Below, one piece after another: positions 25,417-34,500 of a stretch of 64,000 nucleotides of DNA; the first letter of the stretch is position 1, and each line of letters starts with the position of its first letter. Both the position numbers and the translations under genes were made by a program. This DNA comes from DASVTU01 sp036387415. Its GTDB lineage: Bacteria; Acidobacteriota; Blastocatellia; Pyrinomonadales; Pyrinomonadaceae. Under the pieces are notes generated by a model that did no database searches, was not told the DNA's origin, and saw only the letters and a list, made by a program, of their open reading frames with translations. The stretch covers positions 62,001 through 126,000 of the forward strand of contig DASVTU010000019.1 in the NCBI GenBank assembly GCA_036387415.1, written 5' to 3'.

Positions 25417-26637
25417 TTATCTGTCTATTTCTCCGAGCACGATGTCTATCGAGCCGATGATGGCAACCACGTCGGCGACCATTTCGCCCTCGGACATGTG
25501 CGGGAGGGCGGAAAGATTGACGAAACTGGGGCCGCGTACATGGACGCGTGCGGGTTTCGGTCCGCCGTCGGATTTGACGTAAACGCCGAGTTCGCCCTTC
25601 GAGCCTTCTATCGGATGATAGACCTCGCCTGCGGGCACGTTGAAACCTTCGGCCACAATCAGGAAGTGATGAATGAGCGCATCCATGTGCGTCTTCATCG
25701 CTTCGCGTTCGGGCAAGACGACTTTGGGCGCGTCCGCCTTGATTGAACCGGGACGCAGACGCCCCGCCGCCTGCTTCACAATCTTCAACGACTCCGCCAT
25801 CTCGCGCATACGCACCATGTAACGCGCCCACACGTCGCCGTCGTGTTCGACGGGCACTTCAAAGTCGTACTGCTCATAGCCCGTGTAAGGGTTGACGCGT
25901 CGGATGTCTAGGCCGACGCCGCTTCCGCGCAGACAGGGGCCGCTGAGTCCCCAGTCAATCGCGTCTTCGGCGGAGATGCGACCGATGCCCTGCGTGCGCC
26001 GTTGAAAGATGGTGCTGCCGGAAAGGAGCGTGTGAAACTCCGCGAGCGATTCGGGGAAGCCGTCGGTGAACTGCCGTAGACGATTCTCGAATCCGGCGGG
26101 CAAGTCCATCATCAAGCCACCGATGCGAAAGTAAGAAGGCGTCAGACGCCCGCCCGACGCCGCTTCAATCAGATTCAAAATCTTCTCGCGCTCGCGGAAG
26201 CAATAGAAGAAGACGGTCATCGCGCCGATGTCGAGCGCGTGCGTTCCCAACCAGACGAGGTGCGACGCGATGCGCTGCAATTCGCAGAAGAGAACGCGTA
26301 TAACTTGCGCGCGTTCGGGAATCTCCAAGCCGAGCAGTTTTTCGACCGCCATCACGTAGGCGAGATTGTTGCCGAGCGGATTCAGGTAATCCATCCGGTC
26401 TGTGATGACAATGCCTTGCTGGTATTTTTTGTACTCGAACAGCTTCTCCATGCCCGTGTGGAGATAACCGATGTCGGGCGTGACCTTGACGACCATCTCG
26501 CCGTCGAGCACCAGTTCGAGACGCAAGACACCATGCGTCGAAGGATGCTGCGGCCCCATCGAAATCGTCATCTGCGTGTCGAGCGGGCGGTCAACGACCT
26601 CGAACTGCGGCGGAAGATTTGTTGTCGAAGCACTCAT
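25417..26637 (-). CDS. nuoD: NADH-quinone oxidoreductase subunit D
   Basis: The ATG at 26635-26637 (MSASTTNLPP) is chosen; the 20 extra codons upstream are encoded by a hairpin repeat. The 406-residue subunit forms the quinone site with NuoB. Signatures are MGPQHPSTHGVLRLELVLDG, DIGYLHTGMEKLFEYK and the C-terminal GEMVADVVAIIGSIDIVLGEIDR. NuoC is a separate gene rather than fused. Confidence 0.97.
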   Translation of the reverse strand: MSASTTNLPPQFEVVDRPLDTQMTISMGPQHPSTHGVLRLELVLDGEMVVKVTPDIGYLHTGMEKLFEYKKYQQGIVITDRMDYLNPLGNNLAYVMAVEKLLGLEIPERAQVIRVLFCELQRIASHLVWLGTHALDIGAMTVFFYCFREREKILNLIEAASGGRLTPSYFRIGGLMMDLPAGFENRLRQFTDGFPESLAEFHTLLSGSTIFQRRTQGIGRISAEDAIDWGLSGPCLRGSGVGLDIRRVNPYTGYEQYDFEVPVEHDGDVWARYMVRMREMAESLKIVKQAAGRLRPGSIKADAPKVVLPEREAMKTHMDALIHHFLIVAEGFNVPAGEVYHPIEGSKGELGVYVKSDGGPKPARVHVRGPSFVNLSALPHMSEGEMVADVVAIIGSIDIVLGEIDR

Positions 26638-26645
26638 CTTTGTAA

Positions 26646-26725
26646 TTTCGGAATGCGGAATGCGGAATGCGAATTTGAAACAGGTTGCTTTAATCAATCC
26701 GCAAACTGCATTCCGTAATCCGCAA
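26646..26725. repeat. Heptad-word hairpin, nuoD/nuoC junction
   Basis: Exactly five heptads at 26646-26680 (TTTCGGA, ATGCGGA repeated, ending TTTGAAA). Right arm 26695-26725 is the complement with TTGCGGA and TTACGGA words. It adjoins the nuoC stop codon. Confidence 0.85.
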
Positions 26726-26728
26726 AAA

Positions 26729-27277
26729 TCAGGTCAGGCTGTACGGCTCGTAGCCGCGTAAGGGAAAATCCTTACGCAGCGAGTGTCCCTGCCAATCGTC
26801 GGGCAGGAGGATGCGACGCAAATCGGGATGGCCGTCGAAGATAACGCCCATCAAGTCGAAGGTTTCGCGCTCATGCCAGTTGGCCGTGCGCCACACGCCC
26901 GTCACAGTCGGCACGTGTGTGTCTTCGTCGTTGAGTAAAACTTTCAGACGCAAGCGGTGATACCGTGTCGTCGAGAAGAGATGATAGTTGACCTCGAAAC
27001 GCGGTTCCTCCTCCTGTCCACGGTCAACCCCGCAAATATCTGCTAAGAAGTTGAACTCCAAGCCCGGCGCATCCTTCAAATACGCGCAGACTTCCACGAT
27101 GCGCTCGCGTGCGACGATGACCGTCATCTCCCCGAACGCCTGCACGACTTCGAGTGCCCAATCAGGACGCTCACGGACGAACGCCGTCGCCAGAAACGGC
27201 GACGGCGCTTCATAAGTGGCCGCTGTCTGAGCCGCCCCTTCGTCTACCTGCTTTTCGCGCTCAACGTCTTTCGACAT
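26729..27277 (-). CDS. nuoC: NADH-quinone oxidoreductase subunit C
   Basis: The ATG at 27275-27277 (MSKDVEREKQ) is preferred over a TTG two codons upstream. The protein has 182 residues. The 30-kDa subunit signature is HERETFDLMGVIFDGHPDLRRI with LLPDDWQGHSLRKDFPLRGYE at the C-terminus. It is part of the hydrophilic connecting arm with NuoB and NuoD. Hairpin repeats flank it on both sides. Confidence 0.96.
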   Translation of the reverse strand: MSKDVEREKQVDEGAAQTAATYEAPSPFLATAFVRERPDWALEVVQAFGEMTVIVARERIVEVCAYLKDAPGLEFNFLADICGVDRGQEEEPRFEVNYHLFSTTRYHRLRLKVLLNDEDTHVPTVTGVWRTANWHERETFDLMGVIFDGHPDLRRILLPDDWQGHSLRKDFPLRGYEPYSLT

Positions 27278-27288
27278 AATCAAAATAA

Positions 27289-27362
27289 AGTAAGCAGTAA
27301 GCGGTGTGCAGTAAGCGGTGAGAGAAGCATTTTCTGCTTACCGCTCACTGCTTACTGCACAC
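27289..27362. repeat. Heptad-word hairpin, nuoC/nuoB junction
   Basis: Exactly five heptads at 27289-27323 (AGTAAGC, GGTGTGC, GGTGAGA types). The right arm 27336-27362 is the reverse complement of the same words, around a loop of about 12 bases. Confidence 0.85.
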
Positions 27363-27368
27363 TTGTCT

Positions 27369-28004
27369 TTATGATGAACGACGGCGTTCGTGCCGCGATG
27401 CGATGGTGTAGGGACGCGAGGGCACCTCCTGCGCCGCAGCTTCGTTGGTCGCGGAGATACCGCTTCCAGGTAGCGTGCCCGGCGGCACGGCTTCGCGCGC
27501 ATCCTCCTCTGGAACGTCGCGGCGGTCGCGCAAGGATTCCTTCATCACCTTTTCCTGAAGCATGATTATCGCGTGCACCAGCATTTCAGGACGCGGCGGG
27601 CAGCCCGGCACGTAGACATCGACGGGCACAACTTTGTCAACACCTTGCACGATGGCGTAGTTGTCAAAAACGCCGCCTGAAGTCGCGCACGCGCCCATCG
27701 AAATCACCCATTTCGGCTCAGGCATCTGGTCATAGATGCGACGGAGCACGGGAGCCATCTTGCGCGAGACGCGTCCTGAGACAATCATCACGTCTGCCTG
27801 TCGCGGGCTGGCGCGAAAAACCTCCGCGCCGAAACGCGACAGGTCGTTGCGCGATGAGACGGTGTTCATCATCTCGATGGCGCAGCAGGCGAGGCCGAAA
27901 GTGGCAGGCCAGAGGCTCGATTTGCGCGCCCAGTTGACGAGCGAATCGAGGCGCGTCGTCAGGACTTCCGGCAGCATCTCGGCGATTTTGTTCTCTAAAC
28001 CCAT
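27369..28004 (-). CDS. nuoB: NADH-quinone oxidoreductase subunit B
   Basis: The ATG at 28002-28004 (MGLENKIAEM) follows GGGAG and is chosen over a GTG 6 codons upstream. The N2 4Fe-4S cluster ligands are visible: the tandem Cys in FGLACCAIEMM, the Cys in SMGACATSGG and that in VPGCPPRPE. N2 is the final donor to quinone. The C-terminal 50 residues are a poorly conserved Pro/Arg-rich tail. It follows nuoA closely. Confidence 0.96.
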   Translation of the reverse strand: MGLENKIAEMLPEVLTTRLDSLVNWARKSSLWPATFGLACCAIEMMNTVSSRNDLSRFGAEVFRASPRQADVMIVSGRVSRKMAPVLRRIYDQMPEPKWVISMGACATSGGVFDNYAIVQGVDKVVPVDVYVPGCPPRPEMLVHAIIMLQEKVMKESLRDRRDVPEEDAREAVPPGTLPGSGISATNEAAAQEVPSRPYTIASRHERRRSS

Positions 28005-28034
28005 AACTAAAAACTCCCGCACCGCGCCTACGCT

Positions 28035-28526
28035 TTAGGCAGCGCGTGCCGCAGTCGGAACCGCGTGTTTGCGTTGTTCCTCTGCGATGTGAAGCTCGCG
28101 CGATTCGGCTTCGGCCTCCATGCGCGCGCGTTCGCTCCAATCAAACAGACCCTTCTTCAACACGTAGACGTAACCGACGAGCAGCAGCGCGACAAACAGC
28201 ATCATCTCGACATAAATCAGCGTCCGCATCGCGCCGCCCGTCTCCGCCAGCGAGCGATAGACGACCGCCCACGGCATCAGGAAAATCAATTCGATGTCGA
28301 ACAGGATGAAAATCATCGCAATCAAGTAAAACTTGACTGAAAAACGCTCTCTCGCCGAACCCACGGGGTCTTTACCGCACTCGTAGGGCATCAACTTCGT
28401 GCGCGTGCGCTTGCGTTGCCCGACAAATGAAGACAGCGTGACGTTCATGACGGCGAAACCACCCGCCACCAAAAACATCAGCAAAATCGGCAAATAAGCG
28501 TTCAAATCAAACACACTTGCCTCCAT
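28035..28526 (-). CDS. nuoA: NADH-quinone oxidoreductase subunit A
   Basis: First gene of the complex I cluster. The 163-residue protein has three spans and the family motif MPYECGKDPVGSARERFSVK followed by AMIFILFDIELIFLMPWAVV with its conserved acidic residues. A charged C-terminal tail of about 40 residues (ERARMEAEAESRELHIAEEQ) is longer than usual. A near-consensus promoter lies 66-94 bp upstream. Confidence 0.96.
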   Translation of the reverse strand: MEASVFDLNAYLPILLMFLVAGGFAVMNVTLSSFVGQRKRTRTKLMPYECGKDPVGSARERFSVKFYLIAMIFILFDIELIFLMPWAVVYRSLAETGGAMRTLIYVEMMLFVALLLVGYVYVLKKGLFDWSERARMEAEAESRELHIAEEQRKHAVPTAARAA

Positions 28527-28591
28527 TCAGCTTGCGCTGAAAACGGACAATCGACGCCCGTTTCAAAGTTTGAGAATCATGGTACAAAGTT

Positions 28592-28620
28592 ATCCTAGAC
28601 GATGTACAGAAACGTGTCAA
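28592..28620 (-). promoter_or_regulatory. Sigma-70-type promoter of the nuo cluster
   Basis: On the minus strand, TTGACA (28620-28615) is followed after exactly 17 bases by TAGGAT (28597-28592). Transcription would start near 28585, giving a leader of about 58 nt before nuoA. This is the only strong promoter I see for the 16-kb cluster. Confidence 0.75.
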
Positions 28621-28768
28621 GCAATCCTTCGGAAGCGCGCAAAAGCCTCTCAGACAAGGAGATTGACCGTCTCGGAAAGGCTGTGCTACTGTTTTTTCGG
28701 CTCGCTCAAGGGAGGCCAACTCCTGTCGTTTTTCCCCTGTTCATTACAGCAACCCGACGCGACTTTTT

Positions 28769-30103
28769 GTGATTACAGGCTTCAATACGGATGTCGAACA
28801 CGCCGGTACGACCTACCACGTGCAGACGGAAGACAAGGGGTTGAAGACGCCTCTCATCCTCTCGCTCGTCTACGTGGGCGGGACGATTCTTGCCAGCAAG
28901 CGCACTAGCTACCAAGACCTTATCGAAGGCGGCTTCGAGGAAACCACGCTCGTCGAACGCCTCCAACGCCAGCACAAACTGCTCTGCGCCGCCATCCGCG
29001 CGGGTCGTATCGAAGACCTCAAGCGCATGAGCGCCGACGCACGCGAAGCCGCACACACCCCGCCCGCGCCCGCATCCGTCATTACTGCCGATATTCCTCC
29101 AAATATTACTGCAAATGCCTTGCCCGTCGTTTTCCCTAACGAGACGATGGCCAATACGACAGCTAATGCGACAGCAATCAACGAAACAGCGGCGATTTCT
29201 CCATCTGTCTCCACTGTCGTTGCTCCTGACGCCCTTCCGCCTGTTCCTCCGCGAGTAGTTGCGCCGACGCCTCCTGCGGCATCCGCGTCTTCCAACACAT
29301 TAACAACAGAAACCCCTTCTGTCTCAACAGTTACACCTGCTGCGGCTCCTGAAACTACTCCGCCGCCGACGCGTCCGGCACGCGTGCCGTCGGCCAAAAA
29401 GAGTCCGTCCACCGCCGCGCCGAAAACCCCGCCCGCGACTACGGACGAGATAGAAATCATCTCCATCAACGACCCCTCGTTTGAGTCGGTCAGCGCGCCG
29501 GACGCCTCGCACGCGCCACGCGTGGGAGCCATCGACGACTCTTTCGAGTTGATTCCGGCCAACGATTCGTCGTTTTTACCTCCGGCGGAAACTGTCGCGG
29601 CGACACTACCACCCGCACCCGCCGAGACGCACGTCAGACCGACAACCAACGCCGCCGAAAGCCTCTCGAAGCCCCTGCGCGAAGACCGGACGACGCTCGA
29701 AGACAAGAGCGCCGCATCAGAGGCTTCAATCGCAGGAGAGCCGCACGCGCCTCCCACGCCTCCGGCGGAAGCGCCTGCGATGGTCGGAGCAAAATCGGAT
29801 ACGCTCTACGTGAGTTTGCTGGACGATGAAGGCGATTTTCGTGCGGGCGAACTGGTAACGATTCGGATTCACGTCGGGTTCGGCCAGTATGGGTCGCGGC
29901 CCGTCGCTGATGCGGCGGTCACAGTGAAAATCCTCGGCACCACCTTTCGCCCACTGATTCTTTCGACCAAGACAAACGCCGACGGAATCGCCATCGTGCG
30001 CGCCCTGCTCCCGCGCTTCTCGTCTGGACGCGCCGCGATTCTCATCCGCGCACGCGCCGTCGAGCAAGAAGCGGAACTGCGTCGTATCATTCATCATAAT
30101 TGA
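28769..30103 (+). CDS. Hypothetical modular protein with Pro/Ala-rich linker
   Basis: GTG start, 444 residues, no signal peptide. The N-terminal domain of about 100 residues (ITGFNTDVEHAGTTYHVQTE, LSLVYVGGTILASKRTSY) resembles a conserved domain I recall from myxobacterial and acidobacterial hypotheticals. A long Thr/Ala/Pro-rich linker occupies about residues 100-340. The C-terminal 100 residues look like an Ig-like or carboxypeptidase-regulatory beta domain (ADAAVTVKILGTTFRPLILS). It is divergent from nuoA. Function unknown. Confidence 0.6.
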   Translation: MITGFNTDVEHAGTTYHVQTEDKGLKTPLILSLVYVGGTILASKRTSYQDLIEGGFEETTLVERLQRQHKLLCAAIRAGRIEDLKRMSADAREAAHTPPAPASVITADIPPNITANALPVVFPNETMANTTANATAINETAAISPSVSTVVAPDALPPVPPRVVAPTPPAASASSNTLTTETPSVSTVTPAAAPETTPPPTRPARVPSAKKSPSTAAPKTPPATTDEIEIISINDPSFESVSAPDASHAPRVGAIDDSFELIPANDSSFLPPAETVAATLPPAPAETHVRPTTNAAESLSKPLREDRTTLEDKSAASEASIAGEPHAPPTPPAEAPAMVGAKSDTLYVSLLDDEGDFRAGELVTIRIHVGFGQYGSRPVADAAVTVKILGTTFRPLILSTKTNADGIAIVRALLPRFSSGRAAILIRARAVEQEAELRRIIHHN

Positions 30104-30198
30104 CCCACTGAGACCGATTGACTGACCGCCGAGGCGATGAATAATTGACCACGCAGCGTTAATCTAACGGTCGGCCATTAAGAACGAGAGCGATAACT

Positions 30199-30417
30199 TT
30201 GCATATTGAAATCAACGGAGAAACGCGCGAAGTAACCGACGGCATCAATCTCGATGGGCTGGTCGAACAGCTCCGACTCGCGCCCGAACGCCTCGCCATC
30301 GAACTCAACCGCGAAGTAGTCCGGCGTGCCGACTGGCCGCAGACGCCGCTCAAAGACGGCGACCGCGTTGAGATAGTTCACTTCGTCGGCGGCGGCGGTT
30401 TCTCTTTCGCGGCTTAA
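30199..30417 (+). CDS. thiS: ThiS-type sulfur carrier protein with C-terminal extension
   Basis: A 72-residue ubiquitin-like protein starting at a TTG with GAGAG ahead. The ThiS pattern is complete (IEINGETREV, LAIELNREVVRR, DGDRVEIVHFVGGGG). ThiS normally ends in Gly-Gly, whose carboxylate is adenylated by ThiF and converted to thiocarboxylate for thiazole synthesis. Here five residues (FSFAA) follow the glycines, so processing would be needed. The next gene is thiG, separated by an octamer hairpin. Confidence 0.88.
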   Translation: MHIEINGETREVTDGINLDGLVEQLRLAPERLAIELNREVVRRADWPQTPLKDGDRVEIVHFVGGGGFSFAA

Positions 30418-30459
30418 CGTTGTAAAGTTTTCGCATCAAGTACGTATCTCAAAAATCTG

Positions 30460-30564
30460 CCACAGCGGCACAGAGACACAGAGATAATGAAGAAAATGAC
30501 CAGACCCGTTTTGCCTTTTGCTTTTAACCATTTGTTGTCCTCCGTGTCTCTGTGTCTCTGTGGC
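30460..30564. repeat. Octad-word hairpin, thiS/thiG junction
   Basis: The left arm (30460-30496) contains ACAGAGAC and ACAGAGAT octamers. The right arm (30542-30564) is CCGTGTCTCTGTGTCTCTG plus TGGC, their reverse complement. Same architecture as the heptad elements but period 8. Confidence 0.8.
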
Positions 30565-30618
30565 TAATTCCGGCGTTGAAGTACGCTTCTAATATCTGTC
30601 GAAAGTTGTATCAACATC

Positions 30619-31410
30619 ATGGCAACAGTGGCTCCGGCATCAACCGAAAAGTTTATCATCGCGGGTCGTGAATTTCGTTCGCGGCTGATTGTGGGGACGG
30701 GGAAATATCGTTCGTTTGAAGAGATGAAGGCGGCGCATCGCGCATCGGGCGCGGAGATGGTGACGGTGGCGGTCAGGCGCGTGCCGCTCGACCGCAGTTC
30801 CGAATCGTTTCTTGACCATCTCCATCCGTCGCTCACTATCTTGCCCAACACGGCGGGCTGCTACACCGCCGAAGAAGCCATCCGCACGGCGCGTCTCGCA
30901 CGCGAAGCTCTCGACACCGAACTCATCAAACTCGAAGTTATCGGCGACCAGACGACGCTCTTTCCCGACAACGAGCAGACGCTTGAAGCCGCACGCGTAC
31001 TCGTCCGCGAGGGATTCACAGTGCTCCCATATTTCACAGACGACCTCATCATGGCGAAGAAATTATTGGACGCCGGTTGCGCGGCGGTGATGCCGCTCGC
31101 CGCGCCCATCGGTTCCGGCCTCGGCGTGCAAAATCCCGCCAACCTCCGCATCATGCGCGAACAGTTGCCCGACGCGCTCATCATCGTCGATGCGGGCGTC
31201 GGCACGGCGAGCGACGCGGCGGTGGCGATGGAACTCGGCGCGGACGCCGTTTTGATGAACACCGCGATTGCCGAAGCACGCGACGCCGAACGGATGGCGA
31301 CTGCCATGCGTCTCGCCATCGAAGCCGGACGCCACGCATATCTCGCCGGACGCATGCCCAGACGGCTCTATGCCAGCGCCTCAAGCCCTCTCGACGGCAT
31401 CGTTCGATAA
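30619..31410 (+). CDS. thiG: Thiazole synthase
   Basis: A 263-residue TIM-barrel enzyme that builds the thiazole phosphate of thiamine from deoxyxylulose phosphate, dehydroglycine and ThiS thiocarboxylate. The Schiff-base lysine is Lys104 in ELIKLEVIGD. Phosphate- and product-binding loops are visible in PIGSGLGVQNP and VDAGVGTASDAAVAMELGAD. The C-terminus ASSPLDGIV is typical. It lies downstream of thiS; no TPP riboswitch is seen. Confidence 0.96.
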   Translation: MATVAPASTEKFIIAGREFRSRLIVGTGKYRSFEEMKAAHRASGAEMVTVAVRRVPLDRSSESFLDHLHPSLTILPNTAGCYTAEEAIRTARLAREALDTELIKLEVIGDQTTLFPDNEQTLEAARVLVREGFTVLPYFTDDLIMAKKLLDAGCAAVMPLAAPIGSGLGVQNPANLRIMREQLPDALIIVDAGVGTASDAAVAMELGADAVLMNTAIAEARDAERMATAMRLAIEAGRHAYLAGRMPRRLYASASSPLDGIVR

Positions 31411-31505
31411 ACGGCGTCGTTCAATCAAGCGACAAGCGGCGTCTTCAAATACAGCCGTCCTCGTCTGCCTTTCGTCCCACACAAATCATCACTCGAACCA
31501 TTTCT

Positions 31506-34500
31506 CTAACCACTAAGAAACGGCGCGAGCCGTCGCCATAACTCGCGGAGCGGTGACACAACCGACGACGGCGGAGATGCACCGCCGCCGCAAGGAGTCG
31601 TCGGAGCGTCGCTACTGTTGCGCGGGTTGGGCGTCGTCGCTGTGAAATCAGTGGAATTGTTGTTGTCGTCGGTGCAGCCGTCGTCCTTTCTGACATCGGC
31701 GGTCGTCGTGCTGGGCGCAGGCGCACGACCGCTCCCTTCAAAGCAACTTGACGTTGTGCCGTATCCGACTAAATCGACGATGAACGCGCCCGTCGGGCAC
31801 GCGCCGCTGAGCGCGTTGGTCGTATTGACGAGCGCGACTTTGCCCGCCGTGGCATTCATGGCGATGTTGCCTGTCGCGTCGGGCGTCGGAAGGTCGTTGA
31901 CGCCGTTTGCGCCCGCGCCCTCTTGAATGAGGTATCGCTGGCCGGGTTGCAGGACGAAGTTTGTGAGCGCGTTGACCTGCCACGAAGTGCCCGTGGCCGA
32001 AGCATACTGGACAGACCAACCGTTCAGCGAAACGGGCGTCGCACCACGATTAAAGATTTCGATGTAGTCATTCTTAAAGGTCGAGCATCCGGCACTGCCG
32101 CAACCCGCACCGCCGTAGACCTGACTGATGACAACGCACGAAGGCGTCGAGCATGTGACGGGCGTCGGAGTCGGTGTCGGCGTGGGAGACGGAGTTGGCG
32201 TTGGTATCGGTGTTGGCGTGGGTGTCGGCGTTGGTACAGGCGATGGAGATGGAGAAGGGGTTGGCGCAGGCGTCGGCGTGGGCGTGGGAAGCGGTGTGGG
32301 AACAGGTGTCGGAATTGGCGTTGGCGAAGGTGTCGGGGTTGGTGTCGGAGAAGGCGTGGGCGTTGGTGTCGGTACTGGCGTCGATATGGGTGTCGGTACT
32401 GGTGTGGGGGTCGGCGTCGGTAACGGAGACGGTGTTGGAGTTGGCGCTGGCGTAGGGGAGGGAGTTGGTAACGGAGTCGGTGTCGGTGACGGAGTGGGAG
32501 TAGGTGTGGGAGTCGGTGTTGGCGTGGGTGTGGGGATTGTGAGGGCGGCATTTCCTTGTTGGCCGCCTGCGCGTGCGCGAATGGTTGCCGTGCCGCCTGA
32601 TGTGCTGGCGGTGGCGGTGGTTGAAGCGCCCGTGGTGGGGGAGACGACGGCTGTGGATGTGTCGCTCGAATTCCAGATGAATGAGACGTTGAATAACTCA
32701 AACTCCGTGCCGTCGATGATGGTGAAAGCGTGTCCGTCGAAGGTTTGGGTTGCGCCGGGATTGATGGTGGCGGTAGCGGGAGCGACTTCGAGACGTGTGA
32801 TGGGCGTGGAGCGGAAGGGTGTGCCATCGGCGCGTGTGCCGGGGGAGAAGAGTCGCCCGTCGGCGTTGGTGATGGTTGAGTGTTTGATGAAATCGCTGGT
32901 GATTGGAGGGGCTTCGGCGTCGGGCGTGCGCGCGAGCGACTGGTTTGAGTCGGCCTCGGTGCCGTAGGTGTGCGATGTGATGATGATGTCTTCTCGTCCG
33001 ACACGGAGTTTGAGAGAGACGGTATCGCCGCCGTTTGCGAGGCTTAGCGAACTCGCGGTCAAGATGGTGGAACCGCCGAAAGCGGGGTCGTCGGTGGGCG
33101 GAGTTCCGCCGCCGAAGACGACGACCGCTGCTCCGGCCAAGAGCGTGGTGTTTGGTTTGAATGTGAAGCGATTGCTGGTCGAATCGGTGATAACGACGCC
33201 GGAGATGTCTACAGGAAGATTCGAGTAGTTAATCAACTCGACGAATTCGTCGTCGTCGCCGTCGCGTTGTCCATCGCGGTTGGCGTCGCCGTCGAGATTG
33301 TTGGACGTGCCGGGCGGGTCGGCGAGAATTTCGTTGATGACGAGCGGAATTTGGACTGTGAGAGACGTTTGCGCGGAGGCTGCCTGCCCGCGCGGATCGA
33401 CGGCGGTGACATTGATATTGACGGTTCCGATGCCGACTCCACGCGCCAACCCGTCGGACGCAACCGTTGCCACAGACGCGTCGCTCGAACTCCATGTGAA
33501 ATCCGCTCCGCGAAAAACCTCGCCGTTTTGGTCGTAGGCCGTGGCGGTGAATTGCCGCGTCTGCCCGCGATTGATGACGGACACCTCGGCGGGCAAAATT
33601 TCGACACGCGCGACTCCCGGCGGCGGTGGCGTCACAGTGAGCGACGCGTTGGCGCTGACGACGCCTGCGCCAATTCCTGCACCAATTTCTGCAGAAGCGG
33701 TGATGGTCGTCGTGCCTTCGCGTAGGCCGTGGGCGACTCCGTTTGAGTCGATGGTGGCGATAACGGAAGCTGCGGAAGCGAACGTAACGGTAGCGTCGCT
33801 GATTTCATCGTCGAGCGCATCGCGCACGGTGGCCTTGAAGCGAATCGTGTCGCCGATGGCGAGGCTGGCAGCGGCGGGTGTAATGTCGATGCTCGCGGGG
33901 CGCGGCGCGGCTCCACCGTTGGCGATGCGGAGGGTGGTCGTGTTGCTCATGTGGCCATCGGCATTGACGACGAGCGGAACCGTGCCCGCGCCTTTGAGTG
34001 CGCGCGGCAGTACGACGTGAATCTGGTCGAGGCCGGGTAAATCTTGTGAAGGCACGATGGCTTCAACGCGCACGGGGCGACCGCCGATGTTGACGGACAC
34101 GTCGGTCGCATGGCGGACGCCGGTCGCAAAGATAATGAGACGTTGCGGATTTCCTGCGGCGTCGGTGACATCAAAGGGCGCGCGTCGGAGCGTCTCGGCG
34201 GCGAGCGCGATGGCCGCGCCTCTGCCGTCGCTGCTCTCTGTGAAGACGCCGGGTGATGCGGCGGCGATGTTGATTGAAGTGCGCGATTCAAATCCGTCGG
34301 GATTGCGAATCACAATTTCAGTCATGCCCGTTGCGGTATTCGTCGGAATGAGAAAGTGAATTCGTTCGGGAGAGACGTAGAAGATTTGAGCGGCGCGACC
34401 GCCGACGTGTACCTCCACATTTTCAAAGCGACGCGGAAACGACCCGTCGCGCTGCCGGACGGCTTCGGCGGTGGAGAGCGAGAGGTTCGTGCCGGAGGCG

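Noticed and set aside
25313..25831. N-terminal extension of nuoE
   Set aside because: It overlaps nuoD on the same strand in another frame and encodes no NuoE-like sequence.
19746..27362. Heptad hairpins considered as rho-independent terminators within nuo
   Set aside because: Arms are AT-rich and imperfect, there is no T-tract, and they lie inside what must be one complex I transcription unit.
30104..30198. CTGAGA near 30114 suggested a TPP riboswitch before thiS
   Set aside because: The rest of the TPP aptamer, including the conserved CTGGATAATACCAGCG-like stretch, is absent.
32128..32967. A 279-codon plus-strand frame made of Val-Gly repeats
   Set aside because: It is the antisense of the Pro-Thr linker of the giant minus-strand protein; composition is an artefact of the repeat.
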